DNA of 26,559 bases from Nemertoderma westbladi (lineage: Eukaryota > Xenacoelomorpha > Nemertodermatida > Nemertodermatidae), in contig JAUCBJ010001169.1 of NCBI GenBank assembly GCA_032718475.1, positions 1 through 26,559 of the forward strand, read 5' to 3'. The notes beneath the pieces were generated by a model, which saw only the letters and a program-made list of their open reading frames with translations, was not told the DNA's origin and ran no database searches. Positions 20,001 through 26,559 of this stretch are shown in pieces. The position numbers and the translations under genes are program-made. Numbering within the stretch: position 1 is the first letter of the stretch; each line of letters opens with the position of its first letter.

Positions 20001-23000
20001 ACTAGCCTTACAGACAGAGAACTGTTTATAAACTAACCTTACTGACAGAAAACTGTTTATAAACTAACCTTACTGGCAGAGAACTGTTTATAAGCTAACC
20101 TTACTGGCAGATAACTGTTTATAAACTAACCTTACTGACAGAGAACTGTTTATAAACTAACCTTACTGACAGAGAACTGTTTATAAACTAACCTTACTGG
20201 CAGAGAACTGTTTATAAACTAAGCTTACAGACAGAGAACTGTTTATAAACTAACCTTACTGGCAGAGAACTGTTTATAAACTAACCTTACTGGCAGAGAA
20301 CTGTTTATAAATTAACCTTACTGAAAGATAACTGTTTATAAACTAACCTTACTGACAGAGACCTGTTTATAAACTAACCTTACTGACAGAGAACTGTTTA
20401 TAAACTAACCTTACTGACAGAGAACTGTTTATAAACTAACCTTACTGACAGAGAACTGTTTATAAACTAACCTTACTGACAGAGAACTGTTTATAAACTA
20501 ACCTTGGCAGAGAACTGTTTATAAACTAACCTTACTGACAGATAACTGTTTATAAACTAACCTTACTGACAGAGAACTGTTTATAAACTAACCTTGGCAG
20601 AGAACTGTTTATAAACTAACCTTACTGACAGATAAAACTATTTAGTCCAGGGAATATAACGCTCTAAGTAGGTAAATTATAATAACAAATGAATAATATA
20701 AATAGAAATTGTTCCATTGTTCGAAATAATCAATGAAATCAGATATGTAAATAAATTAATTGCCAAAATAATCATCAAATTGTCATGGTAGTAAAAACAA
20801 TACAGAGAAAAACAAACTTGCAAAAAACACGATCCAAAGATGCAGGGCGGGTGTAGGGCGGGGGCCGGGAGTTAGACAGCAAACTGACAAAAAGTTCAAA
20901 AACTAATGATTAAATTATCATCATTTTGTGTTAGGGATAGTTTTACGATGTCGACGCAGCTTAGATACAAAGGTTGGTGCGTTCTTAATTTTTAGAAGAG
21001 TATGTGCAGGTGCGCTGAGAACCGTCTCCCCAGTAAACTCTTTACGAATATTTTCGTAGAGTGGGCACGCGCAGAGAAAAGTTGCTCATCCTCAATCTCA
21101 CCGCAGGAACACAAACGGAGCTCACGAGGTATGCGGAGATATCTTCCCTTTTCAACTGCGAGGTCATGAGCGCTGAGCCTTAGTCCTGCATAGTTTATGA
21201 GATCGACCGACTGGTGCATGCAATTGTATGCGTCAGATCTTGTTAGGGTGGGGTTTAGCTGGAGATACGTTATATATTTAGACCGGCCTTGCGCCACTTT
21301 ATCCTTGATAGAATTACGAAGATAATTCATTGACGATTCAATAACGTCCTTTTAGGTCAAGGAGGTTAACTCGTTATATAGTTGCAGAAAGGAGACTTTA
21401 GTTGCATAACGTGATGTAGTGGTTGTAGTAGTAAGTAAACCTTTACCGTTGAATACACCATAAACCGTTATATGGATGAGGTCACCGTTAATGATGCTGC
21501 TCTTATATGTCCAATGAGATGCCATGTCCAAACGTAGAATGATCAACACGCACTGCACTGGGAACTGGGCAACCTATGAATAATGATTGATTATTTATTA
21601 TAATAATTAATTATTAATTGTGTTGGTCCTTATGTTAAGGCATTCCAAGTCTATACAGTAGGCACTACTTTTGTACTATTGAGTGGGTTTATCGTACAGT
21701 TTAGTTAGTACGTGTCAAATCGGGGTCAAAAGTAATGGTATGCGAGTTGTGGACTAATTGTGGATAAAAACTTGTGGATAAAGATTAAAAGCAGGTCATA
21801 TAAGTGTAATAAGACGATAAGTTAGTTCCTATAATAAATGTAGTATACACTTATTGAACTAGTGATCGGAAGCACGTTGAAATATAAACTCGTAAATTAA
21901 TTCGATAATAGAAATATTTAATTAAAAGAAACGCTTTATTCTTTGTAAAAATATGCGACAGTGGGGGAAACTGGACGCAAAACCCGCCTTGGTGAATTAA
22001 TATCCCGCCTCAATGTTAAATTCTCAATTCAGGGAAAGGAGCAGGTTACAGCGGCACGTTATTTTAACAAAAACACTAAACTAAACACAATAGAACAGGT
22101 TACAGTTTTATTTTTGAGAGTAATCAGCTGTTATTTGCGTCGAATTTACCCTGGAGAGGGATGAATTTTTATTACGTCCAGTCTGAAAAATATTGTGTTA
22201 AATTCGTGTTTAGATTCTTGTGATGTAGTTGATTTCAGTGAATCTATGGGAGTTTAGCGAGTGTGCAGATATGGTCCTACTTAGTACCGGTGCAGATAAT
22301 CCCCGTACTGTATACTTACTGGTGTACTGGCGATAGGGGTACAGTTAACTATACTATCACCATACACCACACCCACACACACATTGATGAATACTATTTT
22401 ATAACAGAGGAGGTTGTTGATATCAAAGAGACGCGATTGACCAAGAAGCAAGCTGTCCGCGCGATATTCCACATGTACGTTCCCCCCGGAAGCGGAGTTA
22501 AACAGAACCAAGCTATACGATCGACGTGGTTTAATCCTGTGGTTGACGGGAAAGAGGGAAGGAAACTAATGAGTTAGTACCGCTAGTGTGGGTAACCTAC
22601 TGAATGGGCCATTTACAACCCTTCCCCAGGCTCGCTCCGGCGTGAAATACGCCGTGAAATAAAGTAAATTTATTTCTGGGCTACGTTGTACTACATTCAA
22701 CGCAGTGTAGTGATGTGAAATATAATACAAGAATAATTGTATCAGCTTATTCTATGTTTTATTTGTCATAAATTTTAACGAATTACATTTCAACTATTTC
22801 TACAGTTTTTATCGTAATCCAAGAATCTCTTAGAATTTCACTCTATTAATAGTTCTTAGAGTTATAGTGTTACAGTTGCTCTTTATATACTGTAGTTGTA
22901 ATAGAGATGTGCATGCAGTCACTACTCGCATAAACGCTACTCACTAAACCATACTATGCTGGGATCATACCTCGTGGTGTACGAACCATATTATGCTGGG

Positions 23001-24326
23001 ATCATACCTCGTGGTGTACGAACCATATTATGCTGGGATCATACCTCGTGGTGTACGAACCATATTATGCTGGGATCATACCTCGTGGTGTACGAACCAT
23101 ATTATGCTGGGATCATACCTCGTGGTGTACGAACCATATTATGCTGGGATCATACCTCGTGGTGTACGAACCATATTATGCTGGGATCATACCTCGTGGT
23201 GTACGAACCATATTATGCTGGGATCATACCTCGTGGTGTACGAACCATATTATGCTGGGATCATACCTCGTGGTGTACGTAATTTTGTTACATTATGTCA
23301 ACTTATCGGCGTTCTGAATGCCTAATTCTTAGTAAGAATTAGGCATTTCTTAGTTTTTATTGTAATTTTTAGGAATAAATATTAATGAAATTCATATCCT
23401 ATTAATCGCAGTTACTGTAACAACTGTGTATATAGCGGTAAATATTCTTACACTTAGCTTAAAATGCCTATCACCAGGTGATTGATTACTCAAGACGTAT
23501 TCTAGAAGTTTATAGTTACTAAGTTAGTGACTAAGCTGCAAAGAGATACTTTACTGCGTTACGGGAATATCAATGCAACTTTAATGAATGATATTGTAAT
23601 AAGTTGTTCAGAAATGGAAAAAATGAGAAAGCGCATCACCGGGGGTTGAACCAGCGCATACGTACTATCAGACCTCATCAGTATAGCGCTAACAAGTTCA
23701 GCCACATGCCGCAGACACTCACACTCCCACCTAATCCACTTCTATTGAACAGGCAGTCTTAAGTGCATATATTCTATCTCTAACAGCGGACCTACCGGCC
23801 TCAAGTATGTTAGAGCGGAACAGGAGGGAAGTACAAATAAATAAATATTCATCTCGAGTATTGCTGCCAGGTGATATTAATAAATGAATTGTAGTTGAGC
23901 TGTTAATGCTACTTTAATGATGATATGGTAATAAGTTGTTCAGAAACTTTCTCATTTTTTCCATTTCTGAACAACTTATTACAATATTTTTAAGCAGTGA
24001 ATGTGCACAGCACCAGCATTTTATTTATTAGAGATTTTTTGAACATATCAGCTGGGGCGTAAACCTGAAATTAAATGAATGAAAATATTTATCTGGACTA
24101 AAAGCAAGGACCACAATGTAGGTGCATTGTACAGTACAGTGTAGTCACTGAAATGGAATAAATTAATGTAATAAAATATTAATTGTCTAAATTTATTTTA
24201 TTAGGAAAAGGATTAAAGAATGATATAGAATTACAACGATGTTTGGATTTAGTGGTGAGTAGTAATAAAGAAAGAGAAGATATCGCCACCGAGATAAACT
24301 TAAATGAAGAACATAACGTAACATAG
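10801..24326 (+). CDS. IQCM: IQ-motif protein, IQCM-like, split gene (6-7 coding exons)
   Basis: I assembled this gene from exons 10726-11013, 11226-12638, 12882-13150, 14910-15175, 15357-15491, 22408-22572 and 24205-24326. Each has a GT donor and an AG acceptor, and every join keeps frame (phases 0, 0, 2, 1, 1, 1). From ATG 10801 the product is about 860 residues, or 821 if exon 6 is read straight to the TAG at 22575. The N-terminal half is basic, Ser/Asn/Gln-rich and probably disordered. An IQ motif (VIQSWVRSFLARR, about residues 650-662) should bind calmodulin or a related light chain. The following block (DLWELDIFLDRK; LLEACDHYPP; AIFHMYVPPGSG; STWFNPVVDGKEG) aligns along its length with vertebrate IQCM as I recall it, with the same segment order and spacing. 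IQCM has no settled biochemical role. The start codon is uncertain. Confidence 0.75.
11226..12638 (+). CDS. IQCM-like gene, large disordered exon
   Basis: The exon starts after TGTTTCATAG (phase 0) and ends ATGCAG|GTAGGC (phase 0), adding 471 residues. The peptide is rich in Ser, Asn, Gln, Arg and Lys, with runs such as NADSSNNNADSS. No domain is recognised, so it is probably an intrinsically disordered region. This exon seems lineage-specific, because the vertebrate protein I recall is much shorter here. Confidence 0.8.
12882..13150 (+). CDS. IQCM-like gene, Lys/Arg-rich helical exon
   Basis: The acceptor TTACCTTTCAG ends at 12881 and the donor CA|GTAAGT follows 13150, leaving two bases of a Gln codon completed by G at 14910. 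The end of the exon is strongly charged (KHKRKREISRHRRELSAR), suiting a helix that leads into the IQ motif of the next exon. Confidence 0.8.
13215..14050. mobile_element. Palindromic TA-flanked fold-back element with C22/G21 tracts
   Basis: The element begins CACCATAACCCTTAATACAA and ends with its reverse complement, TTGTATTAAGGGTTATGGTG, and both ends abut TA (13213-13214 and 14051-14052). The arms pair over about 370 bp. The outer parts are nearly identical, while the inner parts have clearly diverged. Each arm carries a homopolymer: 22 C at 13263-13284 and 21 G at 13987-14007. An inner palindrome TTCTAGAATATTAATTAT sits near the centre (about 13564-13647). TA flanks suit a Tc1/mariner-type or related MITE, but no transposase is encoded. 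An 80-codon minus-strand frame in the right arm (13943-13701) is not recognised. It sits wholly within an intron of the IQCM-like gene. Confidence 0.85.
14910..15175 (+). CDS. IQCM-like gene, IQ-motif exon
   Basis: The acceptor ATGTTATTTTAG ends at 14909 and the donor AGCAG|GTCAG follows 15175 (phase 1). It encodes HFGMKKVIRKMRIQAAV, the IQ motif (I and Q at about 14965-14970), then a helical block ending LDIFLDRKA. Joining it to the previous exon restores a Gln codon with no frame break, which supports both splice sites. Confidence 0.87.
15357..15491 (+). CDS. IQCM-like gene, symmetrical phase 1-1 exon
   Basis: The 135-bp exon lies between CTTATTCTCCACAG and G|GTGAGC. It encodes VYETAYWTCHGEH, then FIRLLEACDHYPPLKDI, matching the segment of IQCM that follows the DRK motif. 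The next recognised exon is 6.9 kb away. Confidence 0.85.
15492..16256. other. Intron DNA upstream of the nested bHLH gene
   Basis: No exon is visible. The right half likely holds regulatory DNA for the bHLH gene. It includes one CACGTG E-box at 15979-15984 and short GC-richer patches near 15780-16000. Confidence 0.4.
16257..16264 (+). promoter_or_regulatory. TATA box of the nested bHLH gene
   Basis: TATAAATA lies about 275 bases before the ATG. A CAGGTG E-box, a typical bHLH site, follows at 16275-16280 and could allow self-regulation. The transcription start would fall near 16290. This is inferred from sequence alone. Confidence 0.5.
16534..17109 (+). CDS. Group A bHLH transcription factor, achaete-scute-like
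   Basis: This is a DNA-binding regulator expected to bind E-boxes as a heterodimer with an E protein in the nucleus. The 191-residue product has a Gln/His-rich start, a basic patch ERKKRK (55-60) and a bHLH domain at 67-120. The basic region NNRERNRME keeps the E-box-contacting Glu75 and Arg residues. Helix 1 (VINVGFERLRTHLP) has the VN-GF--LR-H-P pattern of the achaete-scute family. Loop and helix 2 are KLSKLQVLKHAIGYIQYLNDL, closer to ASCL3/ASCL4-type proteins than to ASCL1. A short LANWFW at 129-134 recalls the C-terminal NWF motif of the family, though it sits nearer the bHLH than usual. Ptf1a/Fer-type assignment is less likely. The gene has no intron and lies complete inside an intron of the IQCM-like gene, same strand. 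Confidence 0.93.
   Translation: MNHQQHHQTIYPMTAPMMYTDQQLQHMPLQGQQTVHTFKAPTKPAPRSSRHHPTERKKRKVVLTPPQRNAANNRERNRMEVINVGFERLRTHLPFPADEKLSKLQVLKHAIGYIQYLNDLNASQERTDLANWFWNGVCAESGMDESKFLMQPYDFNVEPQTYISAQRNTTNNYQVSQNCSPSEILNFPTTI
17698..17703 (+). terminator. Poly(A) signal for the bHLH gene
   Basis: AATAAA lies 589 bases after the TAA stop and is followed by GT-rich sequence (TGTGTCGG..TGTGG). The 3' untranslated region between is AT-rich with no other structure noted. Confidence 0.55.
17988..18232 (+). pseudogene. Unrecognised protein-like relic with one frame shift
   Basis: A frame without an ATG at its beginning stays open from 17988 to the TGA at 18165-18167 and has a protein-like composition (KRKLTCVTRLCRLVNGNER, then NTFNDIALGDSITGDF). 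One base further on, the next frame continues as FDSPDNEPYDRMQPLSLHY and ends in TAG near 18236. Two adjoining, gene-like frames one base apart suggest a decayed coding fragment. It could also be chance or a cryptic exon of the host gene. I recognise no family. Confidence 0.3.
18369..18384. repeat. GTAT microsatellite
   Basis: About four units of GTAT sit just before the large minisatellite. Confidence 0.7.
18438..20634. repeat. 28/31-bp minisatellite with higher-order structure
   Basis: Roughly seventy monomers share the core AACTGTTTATAAACTAACC. The long form (31 bp) ends TTACTGACAG, and the short form (28 bp) ends TTGGCAG. Monomers also differ by starting AGAACTG or ATAACTG. Between about 18720 and 19200 the types repeat in order: short, long, long with ATAACTG, long, long, long. 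That gives a higher-order unit of about 183 bp. The stretch 19560-20340 is more varied (TACTGAAAG and TACTGGCAG forms), with uniform copies on both sides. Every intact monomer holds the perfect palindrome GTTTATAAAC. The array lies in the large intron of the IQCM-like gene, downstream of the bHLH gene. Confidence 0.95.
20635..20920. other. Spacer, possible 3' tail of the LINE fragment
   Basis: No gene is visible. It lies downstream of the LINE relic on the minus strand, so it may be that element's 3' untranslated tail. A short GC-rich patch (GGGCGGGGGCCGGGAG) is near 20856. Confidence 0.4.
20921..21558 (-). mobile_element. Decayed non-LTR retrotransposon (LINE) 3' end
   Basis: The minus strand encodes the C-terminal tail that follows reverse transcriptase in many animal LINEs. 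Visible parts are GLRLSAHDLAVEKGRYLRIP, then RLCSCGEIEDEQ, a cysteine motif. After EDEQ the frame changes at a short T run (21077-21080). Past that point the other frame reads CPLYENIRKEF and ends in TGA at 20923-20921, so one base has probably been lost. An in-frame TAA at 21354-21352 also interrupts the upstream part. The fragment is therefore dead and strongly 5'-truncated, as is usual for LINE copies. The clade cannot be assigned from this tail. It lies in the large IQCM-like intron, in reverse orientation. Confidence 0.72.
21559..22407. other. Intron DNA before exon 6 of the IQCM-like gene
   Basis: No gene is supported. A 67-codon open frame at 21961-22164 begins with GTG rather than ATG and has no recognisable domain. 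The words CAGGTTACAG occur twice (about 22042 and 22096). Confidence 0.4.
22408..22577 (+). CDS. IQCM-like gene, exon 6 (C-terminal block)
   Basis: The acceptor TTTTATAACAG ends at 22407, and the exon starts with two bases completing a Glu codon with the G left by exon 5. It encodes TKKQAVRAIFHMYVPPGSG, then STWFNPVVDGKEGRK, the most IQCM-like segment in the window. It can be read to TAG at 22575-22577, followed by AATAAA at 22658-22663. Alternatively it can be spliced at A|GTTAGT after 22572 into exon 7. Confidence 0.85.
22658..22663 (+). terminator. Possible poly(A) signal after exon 6
   Basis: AATAAA lies 81 bases after the TAG that ends the unspliced form of exon 6. It would serve a shorter transcript. 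Confidence 0.45.
22945..23279. repeat. 37-bp minisatellite, about 9 copies
   Basis: Units starting ATGCTGGGATCATACC occur at 22956 and every 37 bases to 23252, the last being partial (to 23279). A few bases before 22956 also match. The copies are essentially identical. Because 37 is not a multiple of three and the unit has no stop in any plus-strand frame, three overlapping open frames of the same permuted peptide run through the array. None is a credible gene. Confidence 0.95.
23317..23347. repeat. Perfect 31-bp palindrome
   Basis: AATGCCTAATTCTTA, a single G, and TAAGAATTAGGCATT form 15-bp arms with a one-base centre, shortly after the 37-bp array. In DNA it could extrude as a cruciform. 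There is no evidence of a terminator role. Confidence 0.85.
23591..23987. mobile_element. Element with perfect 41-bp terminal inverted repeats
   Basis: Bases 23591-23631 are the exact reverse complement of 23947-23987 (outer words ATATTGTAATAAGTTG). A shorter direct copy of the left arm (about 23912-23946) lies against the right arm, so 23929-23981 forms a second hairpin with 18-bp arms. The interior holds a tRNA-like segment. No coding region is present, and target duplications were not identified. It may be a compound or rearranged non-autonomous element. Confidence 0.6.
23640..23712 (-). repeat. tRNA-derived relic or SINE head
   Basis: On the minus strand an A-box-like TGGCTGAACTTG (from 23704) is followed 52 bases later by a B-box-like GGTTCAACC (from 23652), the spacing of a tRNA with a long variable arm. 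The acceptor stem pairs poorly, the T stem is mismatched and no CCA-adjacent 7-bp match exists, so it is not a working tRNA. A SINE head or tRNA pseudogene fits best. Confidence 0.45.
24205..24326 (+). CDS. Probable last exon of the IQCM-like gene
   Basis: A strong acceptor (AAATTTATTTTATTAG) ends at 24204. In the phase demanded by exon 6 spliced at 22572, the exon reads RKGLKNDIELQRCLDLVV, then SSNKEREDIATEINLNEEH, and stops at TAG 24324-24326. AATAAA signals follow at 24333-24338 and 24352-24357. This tail of about 40 residues is similar in length to the tail of vertebrate IQCM after the matching point, though the sequence is not obviously alike. It could instead be an alternative end or a chance match. 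Confidence 0.5.
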
Positions 24327-24332
24327 TCGGGA

Positions 24333-24357
24333 AATAAAGATCGGATGAGGTAATAAA
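24333..24357 (+). terminator. Two AATAAA signals after exon 7
   Basis: AATAAA occurs at 24333-24338 and 24352-24357, just past the exon 7 stop. They would end the longer transcript of the IQCM-like gene. Confidence 0.4.
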
Positions 24358-25782
24358 GTATATCCGAGGATATAAAGGTTAAGAAAAGGGATAGTTGAAA
24401 CAGCGATATGTTGGTCTGTTCATAGAAATAGTTCAGATATCATATGGCGAACTCACACACACAAACCCCCTCCCCAAACATACATATTTGCATTATTAAT
24501 TTGGTGTTGTATATTATAAAATGACTTGGTATATAAAGTGGTATATTGCTATTAATATATATATATTTATAAAAAGATAAGCCCTAAATTAATTATTTCA
24601 TTTGACAATTAAATTACCATCAAAATAAAGCTAAACTTAAATAATATCCGATAATGTAATTATACTAACACAATAATGCTAGCTGCAGTGCAGTGCTATC
24701 ATGGCTAAGGCTATATGGGTGATAGAAGGATAGAAGATAAGGTTTATGGAGTGGCTTAAACGACAAATTGAGTAAAGCTGACAAAAATACCATGCTACAA
24801 AAAATATTTGTAGTAGAAATTTGCCCACATATTAACCAATGGTAAAAATTATACAATTCCACTATATACATGGAATTTTAATAATTTCCACTAAATGTTA
24901 GCGAAGATTTTTACATAATTGGGCTCGCTGTATTGATTTTAGGAGTAATTTATTTGTTTGTTTTAGTTCAAACCTACAATACTTTGCGATATAACGAGTT
25001 AATTTATTGAGGTCGAGAAATGTGATGGGCTGAGTTAAATTAGATCGTTTAGTCGGAAATTTGTGTTAATAAGACAAAATGATAATAAAACTGATTAAAA
25101 AATTATTAGAGATATTTATATTGCTCGGAAACTAAAATGGTAACTATGGTATATTTCAGTCAATCGATAGTCAACGATCTAAGCACAAAATTTGGGGTAA
25201 CGTGTTTGTAATATACCTCAGGTACCACAAAAAAATTTGGCACTTTTTGTAGCAATGTCACCATTTTATGTCGCTAAGCCACTCCACCATAATACAAAAT
25301 TAGCACAAATCGTTCATGTCTGAAACCGTTTTCAAACGCAATACTATCTTTACTTTATAAAGGCAAAGATAATTCAATTTTAAAATATTCTAGGTCATCT
25401 GGGAGGGATCACTGGGTCCAAATTAAGGATATAAATTAAATTAAAGTCTCGCCAAAATTAATGACAATTTGAAAAAAAAACAGACAACAAAAAGTAAATC
25501 AAACCAAAAAATATTTGGATCCAAATAAATTAAATCTTCCCAAAAAATTGATTAACACGGATACAACTAAATCCTCACCAAAAATATTTGGAGATGCTGT
25601 AACGTATTTAGGTTGTTGTTCGAGTAGACATATTTATTAATCATAAAACTGTAACATTTAAGTTGATGCGAAATCATTTAATTAGGAGTGGCAATTATGA
25701 ATTTACCCAATACAAGTACTGTTAACTATTATAATCTAGCTGTCTACTATAATACAGTAAATAGTGCTGTGCTGAGGGGTAT
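24358..25782. other. AT-rich non-coding DNA
   Basis: No gene, RNA or strong repeat is seen. Only short AT runs and isolated weak open frames occur. Confidence 0.5.
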
Positions 25783-25940
25783 AACTTGTTTTGTGCCAGG
25801 TTGAACTACAGTGTAGCTGCTATTATTTTATACTATAAACTTGTTTTGTGCCAGGTTGAACTACAGTGTAGCTGCTATTATTTTATACTATAAACTTGTT
25901 TTGTGCCAGGTTGAACTATACAGTGTAGCTGCTATTACTA
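25783..25940. repeat. 55-bp tandem repeat, about 3 copies
   Basis: Units beginning AACTTGTTTTGTGCCAGG start near 25783, 25838 and 25893. The third copy has a TA insertion (GAACTATACAG for GAACTACAG) and diverges at its end. It is an ordinary young tandem duplication. Confidence 0.9.
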
Positions 25941-26559
25941 ATACTTGGAAGATGTCACGGAAAATGCAACTCGAAAGTTAGAGAGTAAAATCTATTAGGA
26001 ATGTCTTGATATACGACTCATTAAAGAAAAAATGTGCACTTATTTTATTCCTACAATGTGGTGGTAATGTGAACTGGAAAGGTTCAAAAAACAAATTATA
26101 CAACCGTCGTCTTCTTATAATACTAGAACAAGGTGCGTCATTACAAATAATGCGATGGACAAAAAAGACGGTATTTCCTTTAGATGAATATGTTCATTTT
26201 TAGAGATTTTCTCACTGCAAGAGAAAATATTGAAATTTTTACAATATTAAAAACTAAAATTACAATAAAGTTTGTAACGGAAGAAAATCAACAAAATTTA
26301 ATTATATATTACGTATTTGCCTTCTTTATTACGTATTTACCTTCTGTTTTAATTGTTTGTAAACCTTATTTGCTACTTATTATCTCTCCCTCCTGACTTA
26401 GTTAAATACCGGATATGACGTACATAGATATATATTATATACCGTTTATACCGTTACTTACAATATAACAAGTTAGAATAAACCAATAATTGCATTGCAA
26501 CATTATGCTCAAATAAAGTAATATTACGGTGGGTTGGAAGTAGAACTATAAATACAATA
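25941..26559. other. Right edge, no supported gene
   Basis: A 65-codon frame (26006-26203) starts with TTG, not ATG, and contains an ankyrin-like phrase (LLIILEQGASLQI). That is too little to call a gene, but an exon of a gene extending out of the window cannot be excluded. The rest is AT-rich. Confidence 0.4.

Noticed and set aside
18438-20634. CRISPR array
   Set aside because: The repeats are head to tail with no unique spacers, in an animal intron; it is a minisatellite.
21961-22164. 67-codon plus-strand frame
   Set aside because: It begins with GTG, has no domain and lies in the large intron.
22956-23325. Three overlapping open frames of 95-110 codons
   Set aside because: They are permutations of the 37-bp minisatellite and not genes.
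23640-23712. Functional tRNA gene
   Set aside because: The acceptor and T stems do not pair and no sound anticodon loop can be drawn, so it was kept only as a relic.
26006-26203. Ankyrin-like small gene
   Set aside because: It lacks an ATG start, has only one vaguely ankyrin-like phrase and no clear splice sites.

Overview
The window is AT-rich eukaryotic DNA from an animal, most likely a marine or other invertebrate. The evidence is spliceosomal introns with GT..AG borders, a U1 snRNA gene, a secreted GH20 hexosaminidase of animal type, an F-box protein, a group A bHLH factor resembling the achaete-scute family, and a cilia-linked type of IQ-motif gene whose C-terminal half I recognise as IQCM-like. 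I cannot name the species. Minisatellites and fold-back elements are abundant.

Layout, left to right. A GC-rich fold-back repeat (325-563) lies in non-coding DNA. An intronless beta-hexosaminidase gene (minus strand) ends at 907 and starts at 2643 or 2673. A gene-poor stretch follows, with AT repeats and an AG microsatellite. A U1 snRNA gene on the minus strand (5045 to about 4881) has intact stem-loops but an altered loop I. A near-perfect 30-bp minisatellite (5791-6337) follows, then a single-exon F-box/leucine-rich-repeat protein on the minus strand (8179 or 8239 to 6548).

From about 10.7 kb to 22.6 or 24.3 kb the plus strand carries one split gene. I assembled six coding exons, and probably a seventh, whose splice phases all agree. 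The protein has a long Ser/Asn/Gln-rich N-terminal half, an IQ motif and an IQCM-like C-terminal block. Its introns hold much of the unusual sequence. One has a palindromic TA-flanked element with C22/G21 tracts. A 6.9-kb intron holds a complete single-exon bHLH gene on the same strand with its own TATA box and poly(A) signal, a protein-like relic, a 2.2-kb 28/31-bp minisatellite with higher-order structure, and the decayed 3' end of a LINE. The last intron holds a 37-bp minisatellite and a tRNA-like relic between perfect 41-bp inverted repeats.

The right end (24.3-26.6 kb) is AT-rich, with a 55-bp tandem repeat and no gene I can support. The protein genes do not form an obvious pathway; the closest relation is physical, with the bHLH gene nested in the IQCM-like gene. 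I found no clearly new biological system. The best leads are the nested gene, the variant U1, the higher-order minisatellite and the fold-back elements.
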